DNA of 64,000 nucleotides from WRGA01 sp031553395 (GCA_031553395.1 JAVBLR010000020.1:7817-71816), one strand, 5' to 3'; shown: positions 16,543-27,011, counted from the first letter of the stretch. Numbers and translations are program-made. Notes: a model not told the origin generated them from the sequence alone.

Positions 16543-17061
16543 ATGAGAAAGGAAGATAAAGACGTAATCATTAATCAGATTGCAACCGCTTTAAAAGCAT
16601 ACGACCATTTTTATCTTACAGATACTGCTACATTGAATGCAGAAAAAACAAGTGAACTGAGAAGAGCTTGTTTCAAGCAGGATATAAAGCTATTGGTGGT
16701 AAAAAATACGATGCTTAAAAAAGCGTTGGAAAGCTTAGAGGGTGATTTTTCTCCTCTTTTCGGTTCTTTGAAAGGTTCAACTTCTATTATGTTCTCAAAT
16801 ACGGGTAACGCCCCTGCTAAATTGATAAAATCATTTAGGAAGGATAAGGAGGAATTACCTGCTTTGAAAGCTGCGTATGTAGAAGAAAGTTTTTATGTAG
16901 GAGCTGAAAATTTGGAAGCACTTGTTAATATTAAGAGTAAAAATGAACTTATCGGTGATGTTATTGCTTTGTTGCAATCGCCTGCTAAGAATGTAATTTC
17001 AGCTCTTCAATCGGGTGGTACCACTATACATGGAGTTTTGAAAACTCTATCAGAAAGATAA
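16543..17061 (+). CDS. rplJ: 50S ribosomal protein uL10
   Basis: A 172-residue anchor of the L7/L12 stalk. The N-terminal rRNA-binding domain includes FYLTDTATLNAEKTSELRRACFKQDIKLLVVKNTMLKKAL, and the C-terminal helix that carries L12 dimers is at about 140-172 (IGDVIALLQSPAKNVISALQSGGTTIHGVLKTL). The rplA stop and the rplJ start are nearly fused, so the long L10-binding leader known upstream of rplJ in enterobacteria is absent. Translation is probably coupled to rplA. Confidence 0.97.
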   Translation: MRKEDKDVIINQIATALKAYDHFYLTDTATLNAEKTSELRRACFKQDIKLLVVKNTMLKKALESLEGDFSPLFGSLKGSTSIMFSNTGNAPAKLIKSFRKDKEELPALKAAYVEESFYVGAENLEALVNIKSKNELIGDVIALLQSPAKNVISALQSGGTTIHGVLKTLSER

Positions 17062-17101
17062 TATTAAAATTTCGTAAAACAACAATTAAAAACATAAGAC
17101 A

Positions 17102-17476
17102 ATGGCAGATTTGAAAGCTTTTGCAGAACAATTAGTAAACTTAACGGTAAAAGAAGTAAACGAACTTGCTGAGATATTAAAAAGCGAATATGGTATCGAA
17201 CCTGCAGCTGCTGCTGTAGCTGTAGCTGGTCCTGCAGCTGCAGGTGCCGCTGTTGCTGAAGAAAAAACATCTTTTGATGTTATATTGAAGTCAGCAGGTG
17301 CTGGTAAGTTAGCTGTAGTAAAATTAGTTAAAGAACTTACAGGTCTTGGCTTGAAAGAAGCCAAAGATATCGTTGATGCTGCTCCATCTCCAGTAAAAGA
17401 AGGTGCTTCTAAAGATGAAGCTGAAGCTTTGAAAAAGGCTTTGGAAGAAGCAGGAGCAGAAGTTGAACTTAAATAG
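17102..17476 (+). CDS. rplL: 50S ribosomal protein bL7/L12
   Basis: A 124-residue stalk protein that recruits translation GTPases. An N-terminal dimerisation helix (LKAFAEQLVNLTVKEVNELAEILK) is followed by an Ala-rich hinge (PAAAAVAVAGPAAAGAAVAEE) and the globular factor-binding domain (TSFDVILKSAGAGKLAVVKLVKELTGLGLKEAKDIVDAAP). A strong terminator-like hairpin follows before rpoB. Confidence 0.98.
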   Translation: MADLKAFAEQLVNLTVKEVNELAEILKSEYGIEPAAAAVAVAGPAAAGAAVAEEKTSFDVILKSAGAGKLAVVKLVKELTGLGLKEAKDIVDAAPSPVKEGASKDEAEALKKALEEAGAEVELK

Positions 17477-17500
17477 AACTTGCTGTTTATCAGCTCTTAC

Positions 17501-17539
17501 GGTTAAGACCCCTTTCTCGAAAGGGCTCTTAACCTTTTT
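17501..17539 (+). terminator. Terminator/attenuator between rplL and rpoB
   Basis: GGTTAAGA-C-CCCTTT pairs with AAAGGG-C-TCTTAACC (8 + 6 base pairs with one mismatch) around a four-base loop, followed by TTTTT. It begins 24 bases after rplL and 49 bases before rpoB. Since rpoB has no other evident promoter, it probably works as a partial terminator setting the ribosomal protein/polymerase ratio. Confidence 0.85.
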
Positions 17540-17587
17540 ACGTATATATTTTCAATAAAGCCTCAATTTAACTAACATTAGTAATAA

Positions 17588-20500
17588 ATGTCTTTAAGCA
17601 CAGAAAACCAAAGGGTTAATTTTGCATCAATCAAGAATCCTCTTCCTTATCCGGATTTTTTGGAGGTGCAACTGAAGTCGTTTCAAGACTTCCTTCAACT
17701 AGATACTCCCCCGGAAAAACGAAAAAATGAAGGTTTATACAAAGTATTTGCCGAAAATTTTCCCATCGCTGATACCCGTAATAACTTTGTTCTTGAATTC
17801 TTAGATTATTACATAGAACCTCCTCGTTATACTATTGAGGAATGTATAGAAAGGGGGGTTACTTATAGTGTGCCTTTAAAGGCAAAACTAAAATTATATT
17901 GTACTGATCCTGATCATGAAGACTTTGATACAGTAGTTCAGGATGTTTATTTGGGTCCAATCCCATATATGACTGTAAAAGGTACATTTATTATCAATGG
18001 AGCCGAACGCGTTGTTGTATCTCAATTACATCGTTCACCTGGGGTATTCTTCGGACAGAGCATGCATGCCAATGGGACAAAATTGTATTCTGCCCGTATT
18101 ATTCCTTTTAAAGGTTCTTGGATAGAATTTGCAACAGACATCAACAATGTGATGTATGCATATATCGATCGTAAAAAAAAATTACCAGTAACTACTTTGT
18201 TGCGTGCTATTGGTTTTGAAAGTGATAAGGATATTCTCGAAATATTCGATCTTGCCGAAGAAATTAAAGTAAATAAAACAAGTTTGAAGAAGTCCTTGGG
18301 CAGGAAATTAGCTGCTCGTGTACTTAAAACTTGGACAGAAGATTTTGTGGATGAAGATACCGGCGAGGTTTCTTCTATCGAGCGGAATGAAGTCATTATC
18401 GAACGGGAAACTATTCTTGATAATGATCATGTAGAAAATATTTTGGATTCAGGGGTAGATACTATCCTTTTACATAAAGATGAACAAAACGCTTCAGATT
18501 TTGCAATTATTTATAATACATTGCAAAAAGATACCAGTAACTCGGAAAAAGAAGCTGTTTATTATATTTACCGTCAACTTCGTAGTGCTGAGCCTGCTGA
18601 TGAAACAAGTGCTCGTGAGGTTATCAATAATTTGTTCTTTTCTGAGAAAAGATATGACCTTGGTGAAGTTGGACGTTACAGGATTAATAAAAAACTGAAC
18701 CTTACAACCGATATGGGTGTAAAGGTTCTTACAAAAGAAGATATAATTGAAATCATCAAATATTTGATTGAATTATTGAATTCAAAGGCAGATGTTGATG
18801 ATATCGACCACTTGAGTAACCGTCGTGTTCGTACGGTTGGTGAACAGCTGTACAATCAATTCGGAATCGGATTGGCGCGTATGGCAAGAACTATTCGTGA
18901 ACGCATGAATGTTCGTGATAACGAGGTATTTACTCCAATTGATTTGATTAATGCCAAGACAATTTCGTCGGTTATTAATTCATTCTTTGGAACAAATGCT
19001 TTGTCTCAATTTATGGATCAAACCAATCCATTGGCTGAGATTACGCACAAACGTCGTATGTCAGCGTTAGGTCCCGGTGGATTATCTCGTGAACGTGCTG
19101 GTTTTGAGGTGCGTGACGTTCACTATACTCACTATGGCCGTTTGTGCCCTATTGAAACGCCTGAAGGCCCAAACATCGGTTTGATTTCTTCTTTGTGTGT
19201 TTACGCGAAAATCAATGATTTGGGATTCATCGAAACTCCTTATAGGAAGGTTGATGGTAGCCTTAAAAAAGTTGATTTAAGTTCTGATGGCATTATATAT
19301 TTAACTGCTGAGGAAGAAGAAAGTAAGATTATTGCACAAGGGAATGCTCCGTTGAACGATGATGGTACTTTCATTCGTACGAGAGTAAAATCTCGTCAGG
19401 ATGCAGATTATCCGCAAGTTACTCCGGAAGAAGTTGAATTGATGGATGTATCTCCAACTCAGATTGCATCAATTGCTGCTTCTTTGATTCCATTCCTTGA
19501 ACATGATGATGCAAACCGTGCTTTGATGGGATCTAACATGATGCGTCAAGCTGTACCTTTGCTTCGTTGTGAATCTCCTGTTGTGGGAACTGGTTTGGAA
19601 GGACAAATTATCAGGGATTCGCGTACGCAGGTTACAGCTGCAAATGATGGAGTTATTGAATATGTAGATGCTAATACAATTCGTATTCGATATGATAGAA
19701 CAGAAGACGAAGAATTTGTAAGTTTTGAAGATTCAATTGAAGAATATATAATTCCTAAGTTCAGGAAAACAAATCAAAATACAACAATTGACTTACGTCC
19801 GATTTGTAAAACAGGAGACCGAGTTGTTAAAGGTCAAATTTTGACAGAAGGTTATTCAACTCAAAAAGGCGAATTAGCAATTGGTAAAAACTTGAAAGTT
19901 GCATTTATGCCTTGGAAGGGATATAATTTTGAGGATGCAATTGTATTGAATGAAAGAGCTGTTAGGGAAGATATATTTACTTCGGTTCATGTTGACGAAT
20001 ATATTTTGGAAGTTCGCGAAACCAAACGTGGTATGGAAGAACTTACTCCTGATATTCCGAATGTAAGCGAAGAAGCTACCAAAGATTTGGACGAAAGAGG
20101 AATTGTAAGAATTGGAGCTCATATTAAACCGGGTGATATACTTATCGGTAAGATTACGCCGAAAGGAGAATCAGATCCTTCACCCGAAGAAAAATTGCTT
20201 CGCGCTATTTTTGGAGATAAAGCCGGTGATGTGAAAGATGCTTCTTTGAAGGCAACTCCATCGTTATCAGGAGTTGTTATCGGAACAAATCTTTTCTCGA
20301 AAGCTGCGAAAAAGAAAAAATCTCGTTTGAGCGAAAAAGCGTTATTGCCTAAGATTGATGAAGAATACGAAGGTAAAATGGCTGAATTGAAAAATCGTTT
20401 AATTGAAAAATTATTAGTTCTTACCAATGGAAAAACATCGCAAGGTGTAAAGGACTTTTTGGGAACAGAGTTAATACCGAAAGGTTCTAAGTTTTCGCAA

Positions 20501-21406
20501 AAAGCATTGAGCGATATTGATTATACAGCGATTCAGGTAAGTAAATGGACAAGCGATAATAGCAAAAACGATATGATTCGGGATGTGCTCATGAATTATT
20601 TGAAAAAATATAAAGAGCTTGATGCCGAATTGAAACGGAAAAAATTTGATATTACCATTGGAGATGATTTGCCTGCCGGTATTATGCAAATGGCGAAGGT
20701 GTATATCGCTAAAAAACGTAAAATTTGTGTAGGAGATAAAATGGCAGGACGTCACGGAAACAAAGGTATTGTTTCACGTATTGTGCGTGCTGAGGACATG
20801 CCTTTCTTGGAAGATGGAACTCCGGTTGATATTGTTTTGAATCCACTGGGTGTGCCTTCTCGTATGAACTTGGGACAGATTTTTGAAACTGTTCTTGGTT
20901 GGGCTGGACAAAAACTGGATGTGAAATTCTCAACTCCTATTTTTGATGGAGCTTCTTTGGATGATTTGAATACATGGACAGATAAGGCAGGTGTTCCTCA
21001 ATATGGGAAAACTTACCTGTATGATGGTGGAACCGGTGAACGTTTCGACCAGCCGGCAACCGTTGGTATTATCTACATGTTGAAATTAGGCCACATGGTG
21101 GAAGATAAAATGCATGCTCGTTCTATTGGTCCATATTCTTTGATTACGCAGCAACCATTGGGTGGTAAAGCTCAATTCGGAGGTCAACGTTTCGGAGAAA
21201 TGGAGGTTTGGGCACTTGAGGCATTTGGTGCTGCATTTATTCTTCAGGAGATTCTTACTATTAAGTCGGATGATGTTGTCGGTCGTTCCAAGGCGTATGA
21301 GGCTATTGTGAAGGGCGAACCTATGCCACATCCGGGAATTCCTGAGGCTTTGAATGTTATCCTTCATGAATTGAGGGGACTTGGTTTAAGTCTTAACATG
21401 GAATAA
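17588..21406 (+). CDS. rpoB: DNA-directed RNA polymerase beta subunit
   Basis: A 1272-residue catalytic core subunit. The beta-lobe and fork regions are recognisable. The rifampicin pocket reads ALSQFMDQTNPLAEITHKRRMSALGPGGL with wild-type residues at the usual resistance positions (Asp, His and Ser retained), so no known rifampicin-resistance change is visible. The following GRLCPIETPEGPNIGLI block, the active-site region GYNFEDAIVLNERAV, and the C-terminal GGKAQFGGQRFGEMEVWALEAFGAA are intact. The length fits Bacteroidetes beta subunits. The hairpin at 17501-17539 lies between it and rplL, and rpoC follows after 112 bases. Confidence 0.99.
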   Translation: MSLSTENQRVNFASIKNPLPYPDFLEVQLKSFQDFLQLDTPPEKRKNEGLYKVFAENFPIADTRNNFVLEFLDYYIEPPRYTIEECIERGVTYSVPLKAKLKLYCTDPDHEDFDTVVQDVYLGPIPYMTVKGTFIINGAERVVVSQLHRSPGVFFGQSMHANGTKLYSARIIPFKGSWIEFATDINNVMYAYIDRKKKLPVTTLLRAIGFESDKDILEIFDLAEEIKVNKTSLKKSLGRKLAARVLKTWTEDFVDEDTGEVSSIERNEVIIERETILDNDHVENILDSGVDTILLHKDEQNASDFAIIYNTLQKDTSNSEKEAVYYIYRQLRSAEPADETSAREVINNLFFSEKRYDLGEVGRYRINKKLNLTTDMGVKVLTKEDIIEIIKYLIELLNSKADVDDIDHLSNRRVRTVGEQLYNQFGIGLARMARTIRERMNVRDNEVFTPIDLINAKTISSVINSFFGTNALSQFMDQTNPLAEITHKRRMSALGPGGLSRERAGFEVRDVHYTHYGRLCPIETPEGPNIGLISSLCVYAKINDLGFIETPYRKVDGSLKKVDLSSDGIIYLTAEEEESKIIAQGNAPLNDDGTFIRTRVKSRQDADYPQVTPEEVELMDVSPTQIASIAASLIPFLEHDDANRALMGSNMMRQAVPLLRCESPVVGTGLEGQIIRDSRTQVTAANDGVIEYVDANTIRIRYDRTEDEEFVSFEDSIEEYIIPKFRKTNQNTTIDLRPICKTGDRVVKGQILTEGYSTQKGELAIGKNLKVAFMPWKGYNFEDAIVLNERAVREDIFTSVHVDEYILEVRETKRGMEELTPDIPNVSEEATKDLDERGIVRIGAHIKPGDILIGKITPKGESDPSPEEKLLRAIFGDKAGDVKDASLKATPSLSGVVIGTNLFSKAAKKKKSRLSEKALLPKIDEEYEGKMAELKNRLIEKLLVLTNGKTSQGVKDFLGTELIPKGSKFSQKALSDIDYTAIQVSKWTSDNSKNDMIRDVLMNYLKKYKELDAELKRKKFDITIGDDLPAGIMQMAKVYIAKKRKICVGDKMAGRHGNKGIVSRIVRAEDMPFLEDGTPVDIVLNPLGVPSRMNLGQIFETVLGWAGQKLDVKFSTPIFDGASLDDLNTWTDKAGVPQYGKTYLYDGGTGERFDQPATVGIIYMLKLGHMVEDKMHARSIGPYSLITQQPLGGKAQFGGQRFGEMEVWALEAFGAAFILQEILTIKSDDVVGRSKAYEAIVKGEPMPHPGIPEALNVILHELRGLGLSLNME

Positions 21407-21518
21407 GAACATTTAGCAAATAGCAATTAGATTTATACAATTTAATTGCTATAGAATTCTGCCTAAGGCTATACAGGCGAAGCCAAATAACTAATAACAA
21501 AATTTCTACATTTTATAT
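21407..21518 (+). repeat. A/T-rich spacer with inverted TAGCAATTAG words between rpoB and rpoC
   Basis: The words AGCAATTAG and TTAATTGCTA form a loose inverted repeat, and a GCCT...AGGC hairpin follows. The spacing between rpoB and rpoC is longer than in many bacteria. No T-tract terminator is present, so the two genes are probably cotranscribed. Confidence 0.5.
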
Positions 21519-24500
21519 ATGGCTTTTAGAAAAGACAATAAAATAAAAAGTAATTTTTCTAAAATTACGATTGGACTTGCTTCTCCGGAAGAGGTTCTTG
21601 AAAATTCAAGTGGTGAAGTATTAAAGCCTGAAACCATAAACTACAGAACATATAAACCCGAACGGGATGGTTTGTTCTGTGAACGTATTTTTGGTCCGGT
21701 AAAAGACTACGAATGCCATTGTGGAAAATACAAGCGTATCCGTTATAAAGGAATTGTTTGTGACCGTTGTGGCGTTGAAGTTACGGAAAAGAAAGTACGT
21801 CGCGAACGTATGGGACACATCCAATTGGTTGTTCCTGTTGCTCATATTTGGTATTTCCGCTCTTTACCTAACAAAATCGGTTATTTGTTGGGAATACCTT
21901 CTAAGAAATTGGATTCCATTATTTATTATGAACGTTATGTTGTTATTCAAGCTGGTATTAAAGGGGATGACGGCATTAACGAATATGATTTATTAACGGA
22001 AGAAGAATATTTGGATATTTTGGATTCTCTCCCAAAAGACAATCAATTGTTGGAAGATAATGACCCCAATAAGTTTATTGCTAAAATGGGAGCTGAGGCT
22101 GTTTATGATTTGTTGGCTCGTTTGGATTTGGATTCACTTTCATATGACTTACGCCACAGAGCAAATACAGATACTTCCCAACAACGTAAAAATGAAGCAT
22201 TGAAACGTCTTCAGGTTGTTGAATCTTTCCGTGCGTCTAAGAATCGTAATCGTCCCGAATGGATGATTGTGAAAATTGTGCCGGTAATTCCTCCTGAACT
22301 TCGTCCTTTGGTGCCATTGGATGGAGGTCGTTTTGCAACCTCAGATTTGAATGACTTATATCGCCGTGTAATTATTCGTAATAATCGTTTAAAACGGTTG
22401 ATTGAAATCAAAGCACCGGAAGTAATCTTACGTAATGAGAAACGTATGCTTCAGGAATCGGTTGATTCATTGTTTGATAATTCACGTAAATCAAGTGCAG
22501 TAAAAACAGATGCCAATCGTCCGTTGAAATCATTATCGGATAGTTTGAAAGGAAAGCAAGGTCGTTTTCGTCAAAATTTGTTGGGAAAACGTGTTGACTA
22601 CTCGGCTCGTTCGGTAATTGTTGTTGGTCCTGAATTAAAAATGCACGAATGTGGGTTGCCGAAAGATATGGCAGCCGAATTATATAAACCGTTTATTATT
22701 CGTAAATTGATTGAACGCGGTATCGTTAAAACGGTAAAATCCGCGAAAAAGATCATTGATAGAAAAGATCCGGTTGTTTGGGATATTCTCGAACATGTGA
22801 TGAAAGGGCATCCGGTATTATTGAACCGTGCTCCGACATTGCACCGTCTGGGTATTCAGGCTTTCCAACCAAAAATGATTGAAGGAAAAGCAATTCAATT
22901 GCATCCACTATCATGTACAGCATTCAACGCCGACTTTGATGGAGACCAAATGGCTGTTCACTTGCCTCTTGGTAATGAAGCTGTTTTGGAAGCTCAAATG
23001 TTGATGTTGGCTTCTCACAATATCTTGAACCCTGCGAATGGTGCACCGATTACAGTACCTTCTCAGGACATGGTTCTCGGATTATATTATATTACAAAAA
23101 TCCGTCCGGGAGCATTAGGTGAAGGGTTGACTTTCTATGGGGCAGAAGAAGCTATGATTGCCTATAATGAAGGCAAAGTAAGCATTCATGCTTTAGTGAA
23201 GGTTATTGTGAAAGACCTTAATGAAAAGGGAGATATTGTGGATGTAATACGTGAAACTTCAGTTGGGCGTGTTATTGTAAACGAAATTGTGCCTTATGAA
23301 GTAGGGTACATTAATGAAGTCCTTTCTAAAAAATCGTTACGCGATATTATCGGAAACGTGATTAAAGTTTGCGGTGTAGCAAGGACTGCTCAATTCTTGG
23401 ATGAAATCAAGGATTTGGGTTATAAAATGGCATTTAAGGGTGGTTTGTCTTTCAATTTGGAAGATGTAATTATTCCTGAAGAAAAAGAAGCTTTGGTAAA
23501 AGAAGGTTATGACGAAGTTGAACAAATTATGGGTAACTATAATATGGGATTCATCACGAATAATGAGCGTTATAACCAGATTATTGATACATGGACACAT
23601 GTTAACTCCAAGTTGTCGAATATCTTGATGAAACAACTTTCTTCTGATGACCAAGGATTTAACTCTGTTTATATGATGTTGGATTCTGGAGCTCGTGGTT
23701 CTAAGGAACAGATTCGTCAGTTATCCGGTATGCGTGGATTGATGGCAAAACCTCAAAAATCCGGTGCAGAAGGTGGACAAACAATTGAAAATCCGATTTT
23801 GGCAAACTTTAAAGAAGGTTTGTCTGTGTTGGAATACTTTATTTCTACTCACGGTGCTCGTAAAGGGTTGGCGGATACTGCATTGAAAACTGCCGATGCG
23901 GGGTATTTGACTCGTCGTTTGGTTGACGTATCGCAAGATGTAATTATTACTGAGGAAGACTGCGGAACGTTGCGTGGATTAGTATCTATTGAGTTGAAAA
24001 ACAATGAAGAAGTAGTTGTTTCTTTGTATGAACGTATTTTGGGACGTGTATCTGTTCATGATATTCAACATCCGCTTACAGGCGAATTAATCGTTGCTTC
24101 GGGAGAAGAAATTACGGAAGAAATTGCAAAACAAATACAGGATTCACCGATTGAACGTGTTGAAATTCGTTCGGTATTGACTTGTGAATCGAAAAAAGGT
24201 GTTTGTGCAAAGTGCTACGGACGTAACTTGGCAACCGGAAAAATGGTTCAGAAAGGTGAAGCTGTAGGAGTTATTGCTGCTCAGTCTATTGGTGAACCCG
24301 GTACTCAGTTGACATTGCGTACATTCCACGTAGGGGGTATCGCTTCGAATATTGCAGCTGAATTTAATATAACTTCCCGTTACGATGGTATTCTCGAAAT
24401 AGATGAATTGCGTACAGTTGAAACGGCTGACGAAACAGGAAAAAAAGTCCAGGTTGTTGTCGGACGTTTGGCTGAAATGCGTGTGATAGACCCTAATACA

Positions 24501-25811
24501 AAGATTGTTCTTACTTCTCATAATATTCCTTATGGTTCTAAATTGTATTTTGAATCAGGAAATATGGTGAAAAGAGGTGATTTAATTTGTGAATGGGACC
24601 CATTCAACGCGGTTATTATCTCGGAAGTTGCGGGTAAGGTTGAATTGGAAAGCGTCTTAGAGAACGTTACTTATAAAGTTGAATCGGATGAACAAACCGG
24701 ACTTCGTGAAAAGATTATTATTGAATCAAAAGATAGAGCAAAAATTCCGGCTATTCAGATTGTAGCTTCTAATGGCGGCTTATTAAAAGGTTACAACTTG
24801 CCGGTGGGTGCTCACTTGATGAAAGATGAAGGTGCTACTGTAAAAGTTGGGGATGTACTTGTGAAAATTCCTCGTGCGGTTGGTAAGGCCGGTGATATTA
24901 CCGGAGGTTTGCCTCGTGTAACGGAGTTGTTCGAAGCACGTAATCCTTCTAATCCTGCGGTTGTTGCCGAAATTGATGGAGAGGTAACTTTTGGTAAAGT
25001 AAAACGAGGTAATCGTGAAATTACTGTTACTTCCAAAACTGGTGAAGTGAAAAAATATTTGGTACCACTTTCCAAGCAGATTCTTGTTCAGGAAAATGAC
25101 TTTGTTCGTGCAGGTATTTCTCTTTCCGATGGAGCGACTTCTCCTTCTGATATTTTGGCGATTAAAGGTCCGACTGCCGTTCAGGAATATATTGTAAATG
25201 AGGTTCAGGATGTATACCGTCTGCAAGGTGTGAAAATTAATGACAAACATTTCGAGGTGATTGTTCGTCAGATGATGCGCAAAGTTGGTATTGTAGATCC
25301 GGGTGATACTCGTTTCTTGGAGCAACAGTTGATAGATAAAATTGAATTTATGGAAGAAAATGATCGCATTTGGGGTAAAAAAGTGGTTCTTGATTCTGGA
25401 GATTCTCAAACATTGAAACCGGGACAGATTGTTACTGCACGTAAACTTCGTGACGAAAACAGTGTGTTGAAGCGGAAAGATATGCGTTTGGTTGATGTGC
25501 GTGATGCTGTTCCTGCAACATCAAATCAGATTTTGCAAGGTATTACACGTGCAGCACTTCAAACAAGTAGCTTTATGTCGGCTGCATCGTTCCAGGAAAC
25601 AACAAAAGTGTTGAATGAAGCTGCAATTAACGGAAAAGTAGACCGTTTGGAAGGTTTGAAGGAAAATGTTATTTGTGGACATTTGATTCCTGCAGGAACT
25701 GGCCAACGCGACTTTGACAAATTGATTGTAGGTGCAAAAGATGATTTCGATAAACTTTCGGCAGGTAAGAAAACAATTACTGATTTGCCGGGTGATGATG
25801 ACGATTTTTAA
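21519..25811 (+). CDS. rpoC: DNA-directed RNA polymerase beta' subunit
   Basis: A 1430-residue subunit with the catalytic magnesium-binding motif NADFDGDQ within CTAFNADFDGDQMAVHLPL. An N-terminal zinc ribbon (CHCGKY...CDRCGVEV) and the second zinc cluster (CESKKGVCAKCYGR) are complete. The bridge helix and trigger-loop regions read MRGLMAKPQKSGAE and GEPGTQLTLRTFHVGG. The C-terminus ends in an acidic tail (DLPGDDDDF). The subunit is complete and without inteins. A strong terminator 20 bases after the stop ends the operon. Confidence 0.99.
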   Translation: MAFRKDNKIKSNFSKITIGLASPEEVLENSSGEVLKPETINYRTYKPERDGLFCERIFGPVKDYECHCGKYKRIRYKGIVCDRCGVEVTEKKVRRERMGHIQLVVPVAHIWYFRSLPNKIGYLLGIPSKKLDSIIYYERYVVIQAGIKGDDGINEYDLLTEEEYLDILDSLPKDNQLLEDNDPNKFIAKMGAEAVYDLLARLDLDSLSYDLRHRANTDTSQQRKNEALKRLQVVESFRASKNRNRPEWMIVKIVPVIPPELRPLVPLDGGRFATSDLNDLYRRVIIRNNRLKRLIEIKAPEVILRNEKRMLQESVDSLFDNSRKSSAVKTDANRPLKSLSDSLKGKQGRFRQNLLGKRVDYSARSVIVVGPELKMHECGLPKDMAAELYKPFIIRKLIERGIVKTVKSAKKIIDRKDPVVWDILEHVMKGHPVLLNRAPTLHRLGIQAFQPKMIEGKAIQLHPLSCTAFNADFDGDQMAVHLPLGNEAVLEAQMLMLASHNILNPANGAPITVPSQDMVLGLYYITKIRPGALGEGLTFYGAEEAMIAYNEGKVSIHALVKVIVKDLNEKGDIVDVIRETSVGRVIVNEIVPYEVGYINEVLSKKSLRDIIGNVIKVCGVARTAQFLDEIKDLGYKMAFKGGLSFNLEDVIIPEEKEALVKEGYDEVEQIMGNYNMGFITNNERYNQIIDTWTHVNSKLSNILMKQLSSDDQGFNSVYMMLDSGARGSKEQIRQLSGMRGLMAKPQKSGAEGGQTIENPILANFKEGLSVLEYFISTHGARKGLADTALKTADAGYLTRRLVDVSQDVIITEEDCGTLRGLVSIELKNNEEVVVSLYERILGRVSVHDIQHPLTGELIVASGEEITEEIAKQIQDSPIERVEIRSVLTCESKKGVCAKCYGRNLATGKMVQKGEAVGVIAAQSIGEPGTQLTLRTFHVGGIASNIAAEFNITSRYDGILEIDELRTVETADETGKKVQVVVGRLAEMRVIDPNTKIVLTSHNIPYGSKLYFESGNMVKRGDLICEWDPFNAVIISEVAGKVELESVLENVTYKVESDEQTGLREKIIIESKDRAKIPAIQIVASNGGLLKGYNLPVGAHLMKDEGATVKVGDVLVKIPRAVGKAGDITGGLPRVTELFEARNPSNPAVVAEIDGEVTFGKVKRGNREITVTSKTGEVKKYLVPLSKQILVQENDFVRAGISLSDGATSPSDILAIKGPTAVQEYIVNEVQDVYRLQGVKINDKHFEVIVRQMMRKVGIVDPGDTRFLEQQLIDKIEFMEENDRIWGKKVVLDSGDSQTLKPGQIVTARKLRDENSVLKRKDMRLVDVRDAVPATSNQILQGITRAALQTSSFMSAASFQETTKVLNEAAINGKVDRLEGLKENVICGHLIPAGTGQRDFDKLIVGAKDDFDKLSAGKKTITDLPGDDDDF

Positions 25812-25830
25812 AAATAAATAATCAGAGAAT

Positions 25831-25860
25831 AAAAAGCCGTGAGTATTTCGCGGCTTTTTT
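25831..25860 (+). terminator. Rho-independent terminator of the rpoBC operon
   Basis: AAAAAGCCGTGA pairs with TTCGCGGCTTTTT (12 base pairs including one G-T) around a five-base loop, and ends in a T run. It lies 20 bases after rpoC and runs into the leader of hemW. Confidence 0.88.
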
Positions 25861-25880
25861 GTCTTTATACTATCCGTTAT

Positions 25881-27011
25881 ATGGCAGGCATTTATATTCA
25901 TATTCCTTTTTGCAAAACAAAATGCATTTATTGTGATTTTTACTCAAAAACAAATACACTTTTGATTGATGATTACATAAAGGCAATCTGTCTTGAACTA
26001 AAAATGAGAAAGGAGTATTTGCAGAATGAACCTGTCGAAACAATTTATTTTGGAGGTGGAACACCTAGTTTGCTTTCAACTAAGCAGATACAAACTGTTT
26101 TGTCAGAAATAAAGCGGCAATTTATACTTGCCTCAAATCCTGAAATTACATTGGAATGTAATCCGGATGATTTAATATCAGAATATATTCAGAATATACA
26201 TTCAACTTCAATTAATCGAATAAGTATTGGGATTCAGAGCTTTAATGATGATGAATTACATTTCTTAAATCGAAGGCATACAGTGAAACAAACTATTGAG
26301 GCTGTTCAAAAATGTAAGCAGGAAGGATTTGATAATATCAGTATTGATTTGATGTATGGATTACCCGGACAAACAATCGAAAGCTGGCAAAATACATTGA
26401 AGCAGGCAATTCAACTTAATATTCAGCATATTTCTTCCTATCATTTAATTTATGAAGAAAGTACGCCTATTTATAAAAATTTGGATGATAGAACGATTAT
26501 TCCTGTAAGTGAAGAAATGAGCGTCAGAATGTTTGAAGAACTAATTGAAACGCTTACAAATAAAGGGTTTATTCATTACGAAATTTCTAATTTTGCAATG
26601 GAAGGATATTTTTCCAAGCATAATTCTTCTTATTGGAAGGATGTAAAATATTTAGGGGTTGGAGCTTCAGCGCATTCATATTCAGGGATAAGTCGCGATT
26701 ACAATATTGTAAATACAGAAGAATACATTCAGTTGATTTTTGCGGGAGAATCTGTAACTGAAACAGAATCTATCAATAGAGATACTGCTTATAATGATTA
26801 TATCGTTACTTCTCTACGCACAATGTGGGGTATTTCATTAGTAGAAATAGAAAAGAAATTCGGCTTGAAGAAGAAAAAATATTGCCTTCAACAAGCCGAA
26901 AAATTTATATCAGAAAATCTTTTATTTTATCAAGATGAAATACTAACTCTTACTCGCAAGGGTATTTTTATTTCAGATGGAATTATGGCTGACTTATTGT
27001 GGGTTGATTAA
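25881..27011 (+). CDS. hemW: Radical SAM heme chaperone HemW
   Basis: A 376-residue HemN-like radical SAM protein. The motif CKTKCIYCDFY supplies the CxxxCxxC ligands of the 4Fe-4S cluster. IYFGGGTPSLLS, ISIGIQSFNDDELHFLNRRH and the C-terminal HemN domain (SSYHLIYEESTPIYK, HYEISNFAMEGY, YWKDVKYLGVGASAHSY) follow. Family members of this length bind heme and deliver it rather than oxidising coproporphyrinogen, so I call HemW, not HemN. I place the start at the ATG at 25881 (MAGIYIHIPFCKTKC); the longer GTG start at 25839 would lie inside the rpoC terminator. The gene is convergent with gldH, seven bases away. Confidence 0.92.
   Translation: MAGIYIHIPFCKTKCIYCDFYSKTNTLLIDDYIKAICLELKMRKEYLQNEPVETIYFGGGTPSLLSTKQIQTVLSEIKRQFILASNPEITLECNPDDLISEYIQNIHSTSINRISIGIQSFNDDELHFLNRRHTVKQTIEAVQKCKQEGFDNISIDLMYGLPGQTIESWQNTLKQAIQLNIQHISSYHLIYEESTPIYKNLDDRTIIPVSEEMSVRMFEELIETLTNKGFIHYEISNFAMEGYFSKHNSSYWKDVKYLGVGASAHSYSGISRDYNIVNTEEYIQLIFAGESVTETESINRDTAYNDYIVTSLRTMWGISLVEIEKKFGLKKKKYCLQQAEKFISENLLFYQDEILTLTRKGIFISDGIMADLLWVD

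Noticed and set aside
19010..19110. Rifampicin-resistance substitution in rpoB
   Set aside because: The pocket residues corresponding to the usual resistance positions are wild type.
24783..25409. A 208-codon minus-strand open frame inside rpoC
   Set aside because: A shadow frame of a highly conserved gene. The peptide is Asn/Phe/Thr-rich with no domain.
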